Notes: generated by a model not told the origin, from the sequence alone. Numbered from the stretch's first letter, positions 17,791-27,071 are shown. The stretch: DNA of 64,000 nucleotides from Cytobacillus depressus (GCF_008923245.1 NZ_WBOS01000011.1:1-64000); one strand, 5' to 3'. Numbers and translations: made by a program.

Positions 17791-17833
17791 TTTCGTCTCA
17801 AATGATAAGTATACTTGAGATAGTGAGACGAAA
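17791..17833. repeat. Nested inverted repeat next to the dif-like site
   Basis: TTTCGTCTCA at 17791-17800 and TGAGACGAAA at 17824-17833 are perfect 10-base inverted arms. The 23-base spacer contains a second palindrome, AAGTATACTT, at 17807-17816. It begins 17 bases from the dif-like site. It could be an operator, a recombinase accessory site or the end of an old element. It is not followed by a T run, so it is not a simple terminator. Confidence 0.6.
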
Positions 17834-18114
17834 CAACAAAAGCAACATTTCTAATTGCGAATTCAATTGAAAATTTACTACGCAGTATTTATTAAAAAAA
17901 ATAATATTGCGTAGTTACTCTAATTATTCTTAGTTTCTTTTAATTACAAATATCTCTACTGATTATTATTGTGAATCAATTTAATTCGCTATTTTTTCCT
18001 TTTTATCATGAATCCTTCCATTAAAACCCACAATTTAGTTTACATAATAATATTATCTCCACCAACCTTTATTATGTTTTAAAAACAGATACACAATTAT
18101 GCGCCTGTTAAGTT
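17834..18114. other. AT-rich intergenic DNA, nothing recognised
   Basis: No gene, strong hairpin or promoter could be supported in this very AT-rich stretch between the inverted repeat and the small - strand gene. Confidence 0.4.
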
Positions 18115-18246
18115 TCATTCACTATTTTGAGTGCTATTAAAGAAATCTGCATTCTCATTTCTTTTTTCAGGCTGCTTCTTACCTTTCCCCATTTTTCCAT
18201 CCGTTTCATAACTCATGTTTAATTTTTGCTCATTTTTATTTTTCAT
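18115..18246 (-). CDS. Small hydrophilic protein, 43 residues
   Basis: The ATG at 18244-18246 has AAAGGAGTGGCGGG directly upstream, a very good binding site for so short a gene. The product is rich in K, N, E and G (MKNKNEQKLNMSYETDGKMG), with no hydrophobic segment, similar in character to small spore-associated proteins of Bacillus. No family was recognised. It lies between the dif-like region and a secreted protein gene, both on the same strand. Confidence 0.55.
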   Translation of the reverse strand: MKNKNEQKLNMSYETDGKMGKGKKQPEKRNENADFFNSTQNSE

Positions 18247-18311
18247 CCCGCCACTCCTTTGCTCTTAATCGTGCGTTTTAATCAAACTTTTTGCCTTTTC
18301 CACCAAAAAGC

Positions 18312-19082
18312 TTATCGCTTTTTCATGCTTGGATTTGTTTCCATCACTCTCGTATTCTTTAATGTCCATTTTCCGTTTTCATAAATCCATAGTGACTCAA
18401 TAATGGCGATTCCGTCAGCATGATAAGCACCGCTAACAGCTTGGGTTCCTTTTAATCCATATTGCTTACCTGATATTTGTACAGGCTTTAATAAAGAATA
18501 TGGATCAACCATTAGTTCAGTGGGCTCACTTAGTTTGCCATTTTGATAAAGCCCCGTCTTTTCATAATCTTTCGCACGGTTGCTTAAGTTAAACGTATAT
18601 GATTCCCCTGTTTCTTGTATAGTAATAGATGCTTTATATCCATCGAGAAATTGACTGTTAATGACAAGCGGATCTGGAACGGATAAATAAGTTAAAGTTG
18701 AATTTTTAGCTGTATATAAATAATGCTTGGTTATTCCTCCGCTGCCACCAGTATCAACAGCTACGAAAATATCTTTAAGACCGTCATGGTTGAGGTCAAT
18801 ATAGTCTGCGCGCGGATTGAAACCTCCGTCGAAATTGATTGTTAAAGATTTTTTATTTGTTGTTTTAATCTCCATCTCAATTTCTTTTAAAAATTCGGTT
18901 CCTTCCTCATAAGGCAATCCCTTAATAATGATTAAATCTTTTTTTCCATCACCAGTAATATCCACTTTTTCTTTTGAAATCGTTTGCCATTTATTATCGT
19001 TTTCATCTGCATACACACCTGTCAGGGCTGACATCGATAAAAAAAAGAATGCGGCTAATGCAAAAACCATTTCTTTTTTCAC
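18312..19082 (-). CDS. Secreted FG-GAP/VCBS-like repeat protein
   Basis: 256 residues with a signal peptide (MKKEMVFALAAFFFLSMSALTGVYA). Two calcium-binding loops of the FG-GAP type are visible: DITGDGKKDL near 42 and DLNHDGLKDI near 97. The C-terminal part (GAYHADGIAIIESLWIYENGKWTLKNTRV) looks like a beta-rich domain. The likely site is the cell surface or the forespore envelope. The role is unknown. A 65-base gap separates it from the small gene downstream, and they may be cotranscribed. Confidence 0.7.
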   Translation of the reverse strand: MKKEMVFALAAFFFLSMSALTGVYADENDNKWQTISKEKVDITGDGKKDLIIIKGLPYEEGTEFLKEIEMEIKTTNKKSLTINFDGGFNPRADYIDLNHDGLKDIFVAVDTGGSGGITKHYLYTAKNSTLTYLSVPDPLVINSQFLDGYKASITIQETGESYTFNLSNRAKDYEKTGLYQNGKLSEPTELMVDPYSLLKPVQISGKQYGLKGTQAVSGAYHADGIAIIESLWIYENGKWTLKNTRVMETNPSMKKR

Positions 19083-19176
19083 TTATTTACCCTCCCTAAA
19101 ACTTCTATTAACATTCATTTTGTCCAGTTTTAGGAAATACATGTAAATTTTTATAAAGGTCCACTCTTCTCCATAA

Positions 19177-19207
19177 CAAAAAACCCCTCATCAATAGGAC
19201 AAGGGGT
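19177..19207 (-). terminator. Terminator on the - strand
   Basis: On the - strand ACCCCTTGTCC pairs with the GAGGGGT arm, followed by TTTTTTGTT. It lies just after the truncated symporter gene. Confidence 0.7.
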
Positions 19208-19216
19208 AAAAAATAA

Positions 19217-19471
19217 TTAAGCTTTATTCTTCTTCAATAATTCTTCTTTTATTTCCCAGCACTCAACGCCGTCTGAACCTGGAATGGAGTCCGCATAGAA
19301 GACTGGATCCTTTCCTTGATTACGCTGTGCCCTGTAGCCTTTTAATGCTGTAAAAGCAACATTTCCAAGCATGACGATCGCAATTAAATTGATTAATGCC
19401 ATGATGCCCATAAATAAATCGGCAAGATTCCAAAGAATTTTCAAATCGACGGCTACACCGAAAATAACCAT
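19217..19471 (-). pseudogene. C-terminal remnant of a sodium:alanine symporter (AGCS family)
   Basis: 84 codons match only the end of AGCS amino-acid:cation symporters: the last transmembrane helix (LADLFMGIMALINLIAIVMLG), the cytoplasmic tail ALKGYRAQRNQGKDPVFYA, and the family's ending with D-GVECWE. The intact protein is about 450-480 residues with ten or more helices, so over 80 percent is missing. The upstream border at about 19480 has no binding site. The remnant ends at its natural terminator. It cannot transport. Confidence 0.8.
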
Positions 19472-19545
19472 TTCGACAACTGCAAGACTATAATTCTACA
19501 CTTTCAATAATATACCAGGAGGATAATTAATAGACAAGAAACTTA

Positions 19546-20397
19546 TTAATCCTCTTCGCTCTCTTCCTCAATTGGAATTTCTGTAAAGGAAATAGGCTCA
19601 TCAGATGAAGATTCAGCTTCCTCAGATGACTCCCCTACAGCTTGTTCACTTTTTTGGCTTTCCTTATCCTCTTTTATTTTTGTTAAGTCTTTCAAGTCTT
19701 CTTTAAGCTGATCAGACACCTCTTTCGGCATCACTTCTCTTCCATAGGTTGCTCCAATATTGAGGGCCCCACTCAAATCTTTAATGCCTAGCTGGGCAAA
19801 ATTATTATTTTGCTCATATTTATCTAAATAAAATTTATCGATGCGAATTTCTTTAATGACAACCGCTTGTTCATCTTTTTTCTTGTTATCTTGAATTTCT
19901 GCAAGCTTTTCTTCTAATGCATCAAGTCTCTCAAGCATCGCCATTTCTCTATCATTTTGCAAGGAGATTTTTCCTTCCAAATCATGGATATACGCTAAAA
20001 GAGCAGCAATCTTTTCCTCCTCGTCTGCAATATACGCTTCAGACTCTTTAGCATCAGAATCAGTGAGTATTTTTTTCTCGAGTTCATATATATAGGTTGA
20101 TAAATAATCAACCTTTTCAAAATAGGGATCTATTTTCCTTAATAACGAAGCTTCAACCGATTGCAATTCCTTGGAAAAATCGGAATTTTTTTGTCTTGAA
20201 AAACCATTCGTCTTCTTATCTTTTGACATTTCCTCCTTCCATTTAAGAAGCGGATAGATTTTTTCTTCTAGCTTTGCCAATCTGTTCACACGAACCTCAA
20301 GGGCGTTAAGCTTTAAATACCTATTTTCGAGTTCAGCAATTTTCTTATTTAAGTTCTCATTATTTTGATTTTGGTTGAATAATCCTTTTATAGGCAT
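19546..20397 (-). CDS. Coiled-coil protein with GerPC-like C-terminal segment, probably spore coat
   Basis: 283 residues. Residues 10-60, 85-115 and 130-175 are long coiled-coil helices (heptads of L, I, E and K). At about 180-220 the segment IRIDKFYLDKYEQNN followed by LSGALNIGATYG resembles the ending of GerPC-type spore germination proteins. The last 50 residues are acidic and serine-rich. It lies back to back with a GerPA-like gene (50-base gap), which supports a role in spore coat assembly or permeability to germinants. The family assignment is moderate. Confidence 0.6.
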   Translation of the reverse strand: MPIKGLFNQNQNNENLNKKIAELENRYLKLNALEVRVNRLAKLEEKIYPLLKWKEEMSKDKKTNGFSRQKNSDFSKELQSVEASLLRKIDPYFEKVDYLSTYIYELEKKILTDSDAKESEAYIADEEEKIAALLAYIHDLEGKISLQNDREMAMLERLDALEEKLAEIQDNKKKDEQAVVIKEIRIDKFYLDKYEQNNNFAQLGIKDLSGALNIGATYGREVMPKEVSDQLKEDLKDLTKIKEDKESQKSEQAVGESSEEAESSSDEPISFTEIPIEEESEED

Positions 20398-20448
20398 ATG
20401 ATTATCCTCACATTTTATTTAATATTTTTCCAAAGGAGGAATAGGAAA

Positions 20449-20673
20449 TTGAAGGATCGAACAAACATTAACATTCAAGGCGTAAAAATTAATAGCGTCG
20501 ATCGGTATTCAAGAATCTCGGTTAGTTCCACGATGCAAATTGGTAATCATGTGAAAAATCACCGTGTGGAAGGCTTTGGCGAACATAATGGAGACCGAGG
20601 ATTTTTTCAAAATCCGCAGTGGGGCATCGAGGATTCCGACTTCTTTGATACACAGTCAGAGAAAAAGGGATAA
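20449..20673 (+). CDS. GerPA/GerPF-like spore germination protein
   Basis: 74 residues from TTG 20449, set by AAAGGAGGAATAGG. The N-terminal part NINIQGVKINSVDRYSRISV follows the GerPA/GerPF pattern (a short protein with N-INSV and a serine/glycine-rich beta region that gives the coat its permeability to germinants). The tail FFDTQSEKKG is not typical. It is convergent with the Hsp20 gene, the stops being 1 base apart. Two further genes with a similar plan lie at 21245 and 21504. Confidence 0.6.
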   Translation: MKDRTNINIQGVKINSVDRYSRISVSSTMQIGNHVKNHRVEGFGEHNGDRGFFQNPQWGIEDSDFFDTQSEKKG

Positions 20674-20674
20674 A

Positions 20675-21172
20675 TTACTCGATCGGCACTGTTTCTTCTT
20701 GTATGTATAGCCTTTTATAAGTTAGAGTTAGCAGTCCGTTTTGAAACTTTGCTTTAATTTGATTGGAGTCTGTCGGTTCCGGCAAGTCAATAATTCTCTG
20801 AAACGCGCCTTGATTTCTTTCTTGAACAATGGCTTGGCCACTGACGATCGGGGAAGATGTCCCTTTTAATAACAATTTATTTCCGGAAACTGATACTTGA
20901 AGATCCTCTTTTTTATATCCAGCTAAATCGGCTAGAACAATGATCTCAAGATCGGTCATATATATATCTATAGAGGGAAATTTTGAATTATACGGACGCC
21001 GCCCTAATGAATTTGCCCCTGCATTCGGACCGGGGCCGGCAGAGGAGCCCATATCCATATTTTCTTTCATAAATTGGTTAAAGGAGGATTGATCAAGCAT
21101 CCCATTCCAAAAATCGCCTGATTGATATTTCCGGGCTACTTCCATCCACTGTTTTAATTTTTCGAAATCCAT
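20675..21172 (-). CDS. Hsp20/alpha-crystallin family protein, coat-type
   Basis: 165 residues. The ATG at 21170-21172 follows AAAGGAGGGACC, so the longer upstream frame is not used. The alpha-crystallin domain covers about 70-160: IDIYMTDLEIIVLADLAGYKKEDL, then GNKLLLKG, and the late GLLTLTY motif, the usual dimer-contact strand. Such chaperones are either stress proteins or, in Bacillus, spore coat components (CotM/CotP type). Flanking GerPA-like genes favour the coat role. Confidence 0.8.
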   Translation of the reverse strand: MDFEKLKQWMEVARKYQSGDFWNGMLDQSSFNQFMKENMDMGSSAGPGPNAGANSLGRRPYNSKFPSIDIYMTDLEIIVLADLAGYKKEDLQVSVSGNKLLLKGTSSPIVSGQAIVQERNQGAFQRIIDLPEPTDSNQIKAKFQNGLLTLTYKRLYIQEETVPIE

Positions 21173-21244
21173 GCTCGGTCCCTCCTTTCTAAAAATCATA
21201 AAGTGACTCATTCTGAATATAGTTCGATAAGGAGGTGAACTCCA

Positions 21245-21484
21245 TTGGCAGGTGCATCTATTAACATTAATATTTTTCTTTTGAAAATTAATTCCTTTGA
21301 AAACTGTTCTGCAGTAAATGTTGGACAAAATTTAATGGCTGACTGGAATAATTCCGATAAAAAGACGATGGGATATGGGCAAAACATGGGAGATGATAGC
21401 TGTTTCTTCGGTACACAGAGCAGTGTGGATGATCGCGATCTCATTGATAGCCCATCATCATTTGAAAAGATTTTCTTACCGTAA
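21245..21484 (+). CDS. GerPA-like spore protein
   Basis: 79 residues from TTG 21245, set by AAGGAGGTGAACTCCA. The pattern ININIFLLKINSFENCSAVNVGQN resembles GerPA proteins and the neighbours at 20449 and 21504, with the late MGYGQNMGDDS segment repeated in varied form in both. It is divergent from Hsp20 with a 72-base gap, which should hold both promoters. It is probably made in the mother cell during sporulation. Confidence 0.6.
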   Translation: MAGASININIFLLKINSFENCSAVNVGQNLMADWNNSDKKTMGYGQNMGDDSCFFGTQSSVDDRDLIDSPSSFEKIFLP

Positions 21485-21503
21485 AAAAACTGGAGGTGGA
21501 ACA

Positions 21504-21740
21504 ATGGGTATTTTTGGTCCTGTATTCGTGAACTTACTTGTTTTTAAAGTAAACGCCATAGACCGTGGATCAGCATTAAGTCTAGGTCCGAATCAGCATG
21601 TTGACTCCTTTTTATCTAATAAACAAAATTTGGGGTTTGGTGAGGAGAATGGTGATTTTTGTGTGACGAATTTGCCAATGGTGTTGTTGAATGATTCAGA
21701 TTTGAACGATACAAATTCTGTGAAAGTCAGTGCGATTTAA
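21504..21740 (+). CDS. GerPA-like spore protein
   Basis: 78 residues, ATG 21504 behind CTGGAGGTGG, 19 bases after the previous gene, so cotranscribed. Begins MGIFGPVFVNLLVFKVNAID; the LGFGEENGDF segment corresponds to GFGEHNGDRGF in the protein at 20449 and GYGQNMGDDSCFF at 21245. These three form a small paralogous set. It ends at a two-way terminator shared with parC. Confidence 0.6.
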   Translation: MGIFGPVFVNLLVFKVNAIDRGSALSLGPNQHVDSFLSNKQNLGFGEENGDFCVTNLPMVLLNDSDLNDTNSVKVSAI

Positions 21741-21757
21741 AGATATTTATATTACAC

Positions 21758-21797
21758 ATAAAAATCCCTGCTATCCAATTTAGCAGGGATTTCTGTC
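21758..21797. terminator. Two-way terminator between spore genes and parC
   Basis: AAATCCCTGCTA at 21762-21773 pairs with TAGCAGGGATTT at 21781-21792, with A residues before and T residues after. It serves both convergent transcripts. Confidence 0.8.
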
Positions 21798-24244
21798 TAT
21801 TTTGCGCTCTCATTCGTTCCTTGTATTGCTTCTTGTTTCCAAACTTCCTTTACTTGTCCGCTTTCTCCCTCATCCATAATGAACGAGCCATTCGAATAGC
21901 GATCATTAAATCGAATACTTGAGGCTGCTGCCGTTTCAATGACACCCTTTTCGCTTTCAATGAAAATCGTATCATTTTCTCTTGTAACGAGTGAGCCAAT
22001 AATTCGATGAGGATTTGCTTTCAGCTCTCTTAACATGACAACACCGCGTTTTGCTCGCGAGGTTCGCTCAAATTCACTTAATTTCATTTTCTTGATCGCC
22101 CCGCGTTGGGTAACGATGACGACTGCCTGCTCTTTATCATTTTCGATGATTTCTCCTCCAATGACGAAATCATCATCCTTCAGATTGATACCCTTCACCC
22201 CAGCCGCTCTCGTTCCAACAATATTTACTTCTTCTTCTTGAAACCTCAGAGCATAGCCATTATGGGTAGAAATAAATAATTCTTTCGAGCCGTCAGTTTC
22301 ATGTACATTTACTACTTCATCATCATCTTTTAAATTAATGGCCACAAGCGGCTTTGAATAGCGTTGTGCTTGATAATGCTTAAGTTCAGTCTTTTTCGCC
22401 ATTCCATTTTTCGTGACAAAAAGTAAGAATGTCTCTTTTTCAAAATCCTTAATTGGAATCGCTTTAATGATTGATTCCTCTCCGTCAATTGGAATTATAT
22501 TCGCAATATGCTGGCCAAGATCCTTCCAGCGAATATCAGGAAGCTGATGGACTGGACAATATAAATAATTGCCTTTATTCGTGAACAACATTAAGACATC
22601 TGTTGTATTCATTTCTAATTGAGCGAGAATGCGGTCTGAATCCTTCATGCCGAAATCTTGCCCGTTCGATGCCGTGTAGGACCTTAAACTTGTCCGCTTC
22701 ACATAGCCTTCCTTCGTGACTGTGACAATCACATCCTCATTGGCGATAAGGACTTCTAAATTGATTTTTATTTCTTCAATCTCGTCTTCAATTACCGTTC
22801 GACGATTGTCTGAAAAACGCTTTTTCACATCTTTCAGTTCTTTCTGAATGACAGAAAGCAGTTTTTTCTCACTTTCGAGGATTAACGAAAGCTCAGCGAT
22901 TTTCTTCGATAACTCTTCCGCTTCAGCCTGTAATGCTGTAATATCAGTATTCGTTAAGCGGTAGAGCTGTAATGAGACAATTGCTTCAGCTTGTGCCTCG
23001 GTAAAAGCGAATTTTGCTATTAAATTATCCTTTGCATCTCGTTTGTCCTTTGAAGCTCTAATAGCAGCGATCACTTCATCTAAAATGGAAAGTGCTTTCA
23101 TCAAGCCTTCGACAATATGTTGTCTTGCCTGTGCTTTCTCCAAATCAAATGCTGTTCTTCTCGTTACAACCTCTTTCCGATGCTGAATATAGGCATCCAA
23201 AAGCTCACGCAATCCCATAAGTTTTGGATGTCTGTCATAAATAGCTACCATATTGAAATTATACGGAACCTGTAAGTCGCTATTTTTGTACAAATAATGA
23301 AGAACACCTTCAGGATCAGCGTCTTTTTTTAGTTCAACAACTATCCTTAAGCCTGTACGATCGGTTTCATCACGAACTTCGGCAATCCCTTCTAATTTTC
23401 GATCCAACCTAAATTCATCGATTTTCTTAACGAGATTCGCCTTATTTACATCAAATGGAATTTCTGTAATAACAATTTGCTTTTTTCCGCCGCGGATTTC
23501 TTCAATTTCCGTTTTTCCACGGATTATTATTTTCCCTTTACCAGTTTCGTAAGCTTTCTTAATGCCTTCGACTCCTTGAATGATTCCTCCTGTCGGAAAA
23601 TCAGGGCCTTTCACATACTTCATTAAATCGTCCACTGAACAATTCGGGTTCTCTAAGCGGTGGATCACGCCGTCAATTACTTCATTTAAATGATGAGGAG
23701 GAATCTCCGTCGCATAACCAGCCGATATCCCAGTCGAACCATTGACTAAAAGGTTTGGGAACATTGCAGGTAAGACGGTAGGCTCTTCCGAAGTATCATC
23801 AAAGTTCGGAACGAAATCAACGGTCCGCTTTTCAATATCCTTCAGTAATTCAGAAGAAATTGCGGACAGTCTTGCTTCTGTATAACGCATCGCTGCCGGA
23901 GGGTCACCGTCAATGCTTCCGTTATTTCCATGCATTTCAACGAGCAGATTTCGCAGCTTCCATTCCTGGCTCATCCGAACCATTGCATCGTAAACGGAAG
24001 TATCACCATGGGGGTGATAGTTCCCAATCACGTTTCCGACGGTTTTGGCTGATTTCCTGAAGCCTTTCTCCTGTGTATTTCCTTCCACATGCATCGCATA
24101 TAAAATTCTGCGCTGAACAGGCTTCAAACCATCCCGCGCATCCGGGAGGGCTCGCTCCTGAATAATATATTTACTGTAGCGGCCAAATCGATCACCAAGA
24201 ACATCTTCAAGAGGGAGATCTTTAAATTTCTCTGCAAAAGTCAT
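21797..24244 (-). CDS. parC: DNA topoisomerase IV subunit A
   Basis: 815 residues. ParC cuts and rejoins DNA to unlink daughter chromosomes, with ParE supplying ATP hydrolysis. The breakage-reunion domain carries the active tyrosine in AAMRYTEARL (near 120) and the helix NYHPHGDTSVYDAMVRM (near 76-92). The position used by quinolone-sensing serine in many ParC/GyrA proteins holds threonine (HGDT). The C-terminal beta-pinwheel (500-800) lacks the GyrA box, supporting ParC over GyrA. Its start overlaps the parE stop by one base (TAATG). Confidence 0.95.
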   Translation of the reverse strand: MTFAEKFKDLPLEDVLGDRFGRYSKYIIQERALPDARDGLKPVQRRILYAMHVEGNTQEKGFRKSAKTVGNVIGNYHPHGDTSVYDAMVRMSQEWKLRNLLVEMHGNNGSIDGDPPAAMRYTEARLSAISSELLKDIEKRTVDFVPNFDDTSEEPTVLPAMFPNLLVNGSTGISAGYATEIPPHHLNEVIDGVIHRLENPNCSVDDLMKYVKGPDFPTGGIIQGVEGIKKAYETGKGKIIIRGKTEIEEIRGGKKQIVITEIPFDVNKANLVKKIDEFRLDRKLEGIAEVRDETDRTGLRIVVELKKDADPEGVLHYLYKNSDLQVPYNFNMVAIYDRHPKLMGLRELLDAYIQHRKEVVTRRTAFDLEKAQARQHIVEGLMKALSILDEVIAAIRASKDKRDAKDNLIAKFAFTEAQAEAIVSLQLYRLTNTDITALQAEAEELSKKIAELSLILESEKKLLSVIQKELKDVKKRFSDNRRTVIEDEIEEIKINLEVLIANEDVIVTVTKEGYVKRTSLRSYTASNGQDFGMKDSDRILAQLEMNTTDVLMLFTNKGNYLYCPVHQLPDIRWKDLGQHIANIIPIDGEESIIKAIPIKDFEKETFLLFVTKNGMAKKTELKHYQAQRYSKPLVAINLKDDDEVVNVHETDGSKELFISTHNGYALRFQEEEVNIVGTRAAGVKGINLKDDDFVIGGEIIENDKEQAVVIVTQRGAIKKMKLSEFERTSRAKRGVVMLRELKANPHRIIGSLVTRENDTIFIESEKGVIETAAASSIRFNDRYSNGSFIMDEGESGQVKEVWKQEAIQGTNESAK

Positions 24245-26220
24245 TATTCAATCTCCTCCTCCATAACTGAAATATTTTCATTTTCTAGTATACTTGCATC
24301 CTCTTCTAATCCGAAGGCCACATTTGATTCAATCCATTTACGGCGTGGCTCCACTTTATCGCCCATTAATGTTGTCACTCGGCGTTCAGCCCGAGCAGCG
24401 TCATCTATTCTTACACGAATTAACGTTCGCGTTTCAGGATTCATCGTTGTATCCCAAAGCTGATCAGCATTCATTTCTCCGAGTCCTTTATAGCGTTGAA
24501 GCATATAGCCTTTTCCGACCTTTTTAATCGCACCTTGTAAATCATCTTCGCTCCACGCGTACTCAATGACCTCTTTTTTGCCTGTTCCTCGGCTAACTTT
24601 ATATAGTGGCGGAAGCGCAATAAAAATTTTCCCAGCATCAAGAAGCGGCTTCATATAGCGATAAAAGAATGTAAGAAGGAGAACTTGAATATGGGCACCA
24701 TCTGTATCAGCATCCGTCATAATGACCACTTTATCGTAATTAACGTCCTCGATTGTAAAATCCGCTCCAACTCCAGCACCAACAGCATGAATAATCGTAT
24801 TGATTTCTTCATTTTTGAAAATATCCTGGAGCTTTGCTTTTTCTGTATTAATGACTTTACCACGTAAAGGAAGGATAGCTTGAAATCGTCTATCTCGCCC
24901 CTGCTTAGCGGATCCGCCAGCAGAGTCTCCTTCAACTAAATATAATTCATTCTTTTGCGGATTGCGTGATTGCGCAGGTGTGAGTTTTCCCGAAAGAACA
25001 CCTTCAGAACGCTTTCTTTTCTTTCCGCTCCGAGCATCTTCGCGAGCCTTTCGAGCCGCTTCTCTTGCTTGATAAGCTTTGATTGCCTTTTTAATCAGCA
25101 AAGAACTAACGTTCGGGTTTTCTTCGAGAAAATAAGATAAATGCTCTGATACGACAGCATCTACCGATGATCTTGCCTCACTAGTCCCAAGCTTGCCTTT
25201 CGTCTGTCCTTCAAACTGTAGCAAATCCTCTGGAACTCGAACAGAAACGATGGCTGTAAACCCTTCTCGTATGTCAGCCCCGTCGAGATTTTTATCTTTT
25301 TCTTTCAGAAGGCCAACCTTTCTAGCATACTCATTAAAAATGCGCGTCATCGCTGTTTTCGAGCCAGCTTCATGAGTTCCGCCATCTTTCGTGCGCACAT
25401 TATTGACGAATGAGAGGACATTCTCAGAATAGCCATCATTAAATTGAAAGGCAAAATCTACCTCAATCCCATTTTGCTCACCTTCAAAGCTAACGACAGG
25501 ATGTAATACGTCCTTTTCTTCGTTTAAATATTCCACAAAGGCTTCAATTCCATTTTTATAATGAAAGCTTTCCTGAATGCCGTTACGTTCGTCAACAATT
25601 TCTATTTTCATCCCTTTTAACAAGAAGGCTGATTCACGGAGACGCTCACATAATGTGTCATAATTATATGTGGTAGAAGAAAAAATCGTAGGATCCGGTT
25701 TAAAATGGATGGTTGTCCCAGTTTGATTAGTTTTTCCGATTTTTTCGAGGGTCGTTACTGGTTTGCCGCCATTTTCAAAGCGCTGCTCATAAACGATGCC
25801 ATCCCTTTTAATTTTAACGACTAGCATTTCAGAGAGGGCATTTACAACAGAAGCTCCAACCCCATGTAGGCCTCCGCTCGTTTTATAGCCGCCTTGACCA
25901 AATTTTCCGCCGGCATGCAGGACGGTTAATATCACTTCAGGAGTCGGTTTCCCCATGCGATGCATTCCCGTAGGCATTCCGCGTCCTTTATCTGTTACAC
26001 TAATTGAATTGTCTTTATGTATTTTGACAATGATTTGATCGCCGTAGCCAGCCAATGCTTCATCGACTGCATTATCGACAATTTCATATACAAGATGGTG
26101 AAGACCCCTTGCATCTGTACTTCCAATGTACATTCCAGGGCGCTTTCTCACTGCTTCAAGCCCTTCGAGTACTTGTATGGCATCATCATTGTAGTCAAAT
26201 GCATTCTGATTTCTTGCCAC
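24244..26220 (-). CDS. parE: DNA topoisomerase IV subunit B
   Basis: 658 residues from the GTG at 26218-26220, which is well spaced from AAAGGGG; B. subtilis ParE starts in the same way. The N-terminal GHKL ATPase has EIVDNAVDEALAG near 45 and GRGMPTG near 80; the TOPRIM domain has LVEGDSAGGSAKQGRDR near 430 and the DxD pair in MTDADTDGAHI near 510. ParE pairs with ParC in the topoisomerase IV tetramer. A promoter lies about 120 bases upstream. The closeness to the dif-like site fits chromosome segregation work. Confidence 0.95.
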   Translation of the reverse strand: MARNQNAFDYNDDAIQVLEGLEAVRKRPGMYIGSTDARGLHHLVYEIVDNAVDEALAGYGDQIIVKIHKDNSISVTDKGRGMPTGMHRMGKPTPEVILTVLHAGGKFGQGGYKTSGGLHGVGASVVNALSEMLVVKIKRDGIVYEQRFENGGKPVTTLEKIGKTNQTGTTIHFKPDPTIFSSTTYNYDTLCERLRESAFLLKGMKIEIVDERNGIQESFHYKNGIEAFVEYLNEEKDVLHPVVSFEGEQNGIEVDFAFQFNDGYSENVLSFVNNVRTKDGGTHEAGSKTAMTRIFNEYARKVGLLKEKDKNLDGADIREGFTAIVSVRVPEDLLQFEGQTKGKLGTSEARSSVDAVVSEHLSYFLEENPNVSSLLIKKAIKAYQAREAARKAREDARSGKKRKRSEGVLSGKLTPAQSRNPQKNELYLVEGDSAGGSAKQGRDRRFQAILPLRGKVINTEKAKLQDIFKNEEINTIIHAVGAGVGADFTIEDVNYDKVVIMTDADTDGAHIQVLLLTFFYRYMKPLLDAGKIFIALPPLYKVSRGTGKKEVIEYAWSEDDLQGAIKKVGKGYMLQRYKGLGEMNADQLWDTTMNPETRTLIRVRIDDAARAERRVTTLMGDKVEPRRKWIESNVAFGLEEDASILENENISVMEEEIE

Positions 26221-26338
26221 AAACATACCCCTTTCATTACTGCAAAAAAAAATTGCTAAAAAAGTATTCTTCATCAAGAAACAATCTTGATTATACATCC
26301 ATCTTACTAATTCGTCTAAAAAATATTTAATCCTCTTT

Positions 26339-26367
26339 ATAATAGAGAAAATCAAGACTAAGAACAA
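26339..26367 (-). promoter_or_regulatory. Sigma-A-type promoter of parEC
   Basis: On the - strand TTGTTC (complement of 26362-26367) and TATTAT (complement of 26339-26344) are 17 bases apart, about 120 bases before the parE start. Confidence 0.6.
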
Positions 26368-26483
26368 ATGTTTGTTTAATGTATATTACCACATTTTGAT
26401 GAAGTGTCTATGTTTTATTGTATCTTTTTATTCAGTTTTGGCAAATGAGTTTTTATTTACAGGCCATTAAAAAGGAGCACGAT

Positions 26484-26514
26484 AAAAAATGAGACCTTGA
26501 AAAAGATCTCATTT
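26484..26514 (-). terminator. Terminator of the CoA-binding protein gene
   Basis: On the - strand AAATGAGATC pairs with GGTCTCATTT across a T-rich loop and is followed by TTTATC. Confidence 0.7.
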
Positions 26515-26522
26515 CTTAAGCC

Positions 26523-26936
26523 TTATTTAGTTAAAGCATGCTCAACTTTTATGCAGCGATCCATTACTACTGTATAGCCCTTTTCCTTTAAAAATTCATA
26601 AGCATCCTCGTTAATGCAGCCAAGCTGTGACCAAAAAACATCTGCATCGATTTCTGCAAAATCTTTCGCAACAAATGGCAAATGATCTGAACGGCGGAAT
26701 ACGTTCACGATATCGACATGTCCTTCAATTTCTTTTAAGCTTTTGACAGCCTTTACACCGAGCACTTCATCAACAGTTGGGTTAACAGGAATAATTTCAT
26801 AGCCTGCATCCTGCATCGCTTTTGATACCATATATGAAGTTCTTTCTGGATTCCCGCTTAAACCTACAACGGCGATTCTTTTTGCCTTTTTTAAAATTAC
26901 ACCGAGCTCATCTCGGCTTGGGATTTCAATTGCCAT
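26523..26936 (-). CDS. CoA-binding domain protein (YccU type)
   Basis: 137 residues forming a single Rossmann-like CoA-binding domain: IAVVGLSGNPERTSYMVSKAMQDAGY at the N-terminus, then IIPVNPTVDEVLGVKAVKSL, and VFWSQLGCINEDAYEFLKEKGYTVVMDRCI at the end, all typical of YccU/YneT-type proteins. The physiological role is unknown. It is transcribed alone, between parE and the microcompartment locus. Confidence 0.85.
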   Translation of the reverse strand: MAIEIPSRDELGVILKKAKRIAVVGLSGNPERTSYMVSKAMQDAGYEIIPVNPTVDEVLGVKAVKSLKEIEGHVDIVNVFRRSDHLPFVAKDFAEIDADVFWSQLGCINEDAYEFLKEKGYTVVMDRCIKVEHALTK

Positions 26937-27071
26937 AAATAGCCCTCCATCATTATAGTCTATCTTAATATTACAGAAAAACTAGTTTTATTACTAATAT
27001 TTAGGCTGAATGAAGGAGGGGAAATTTAATTTAAAGAGGCTTTATTAAATAATATTTAATGTCAACACAGC

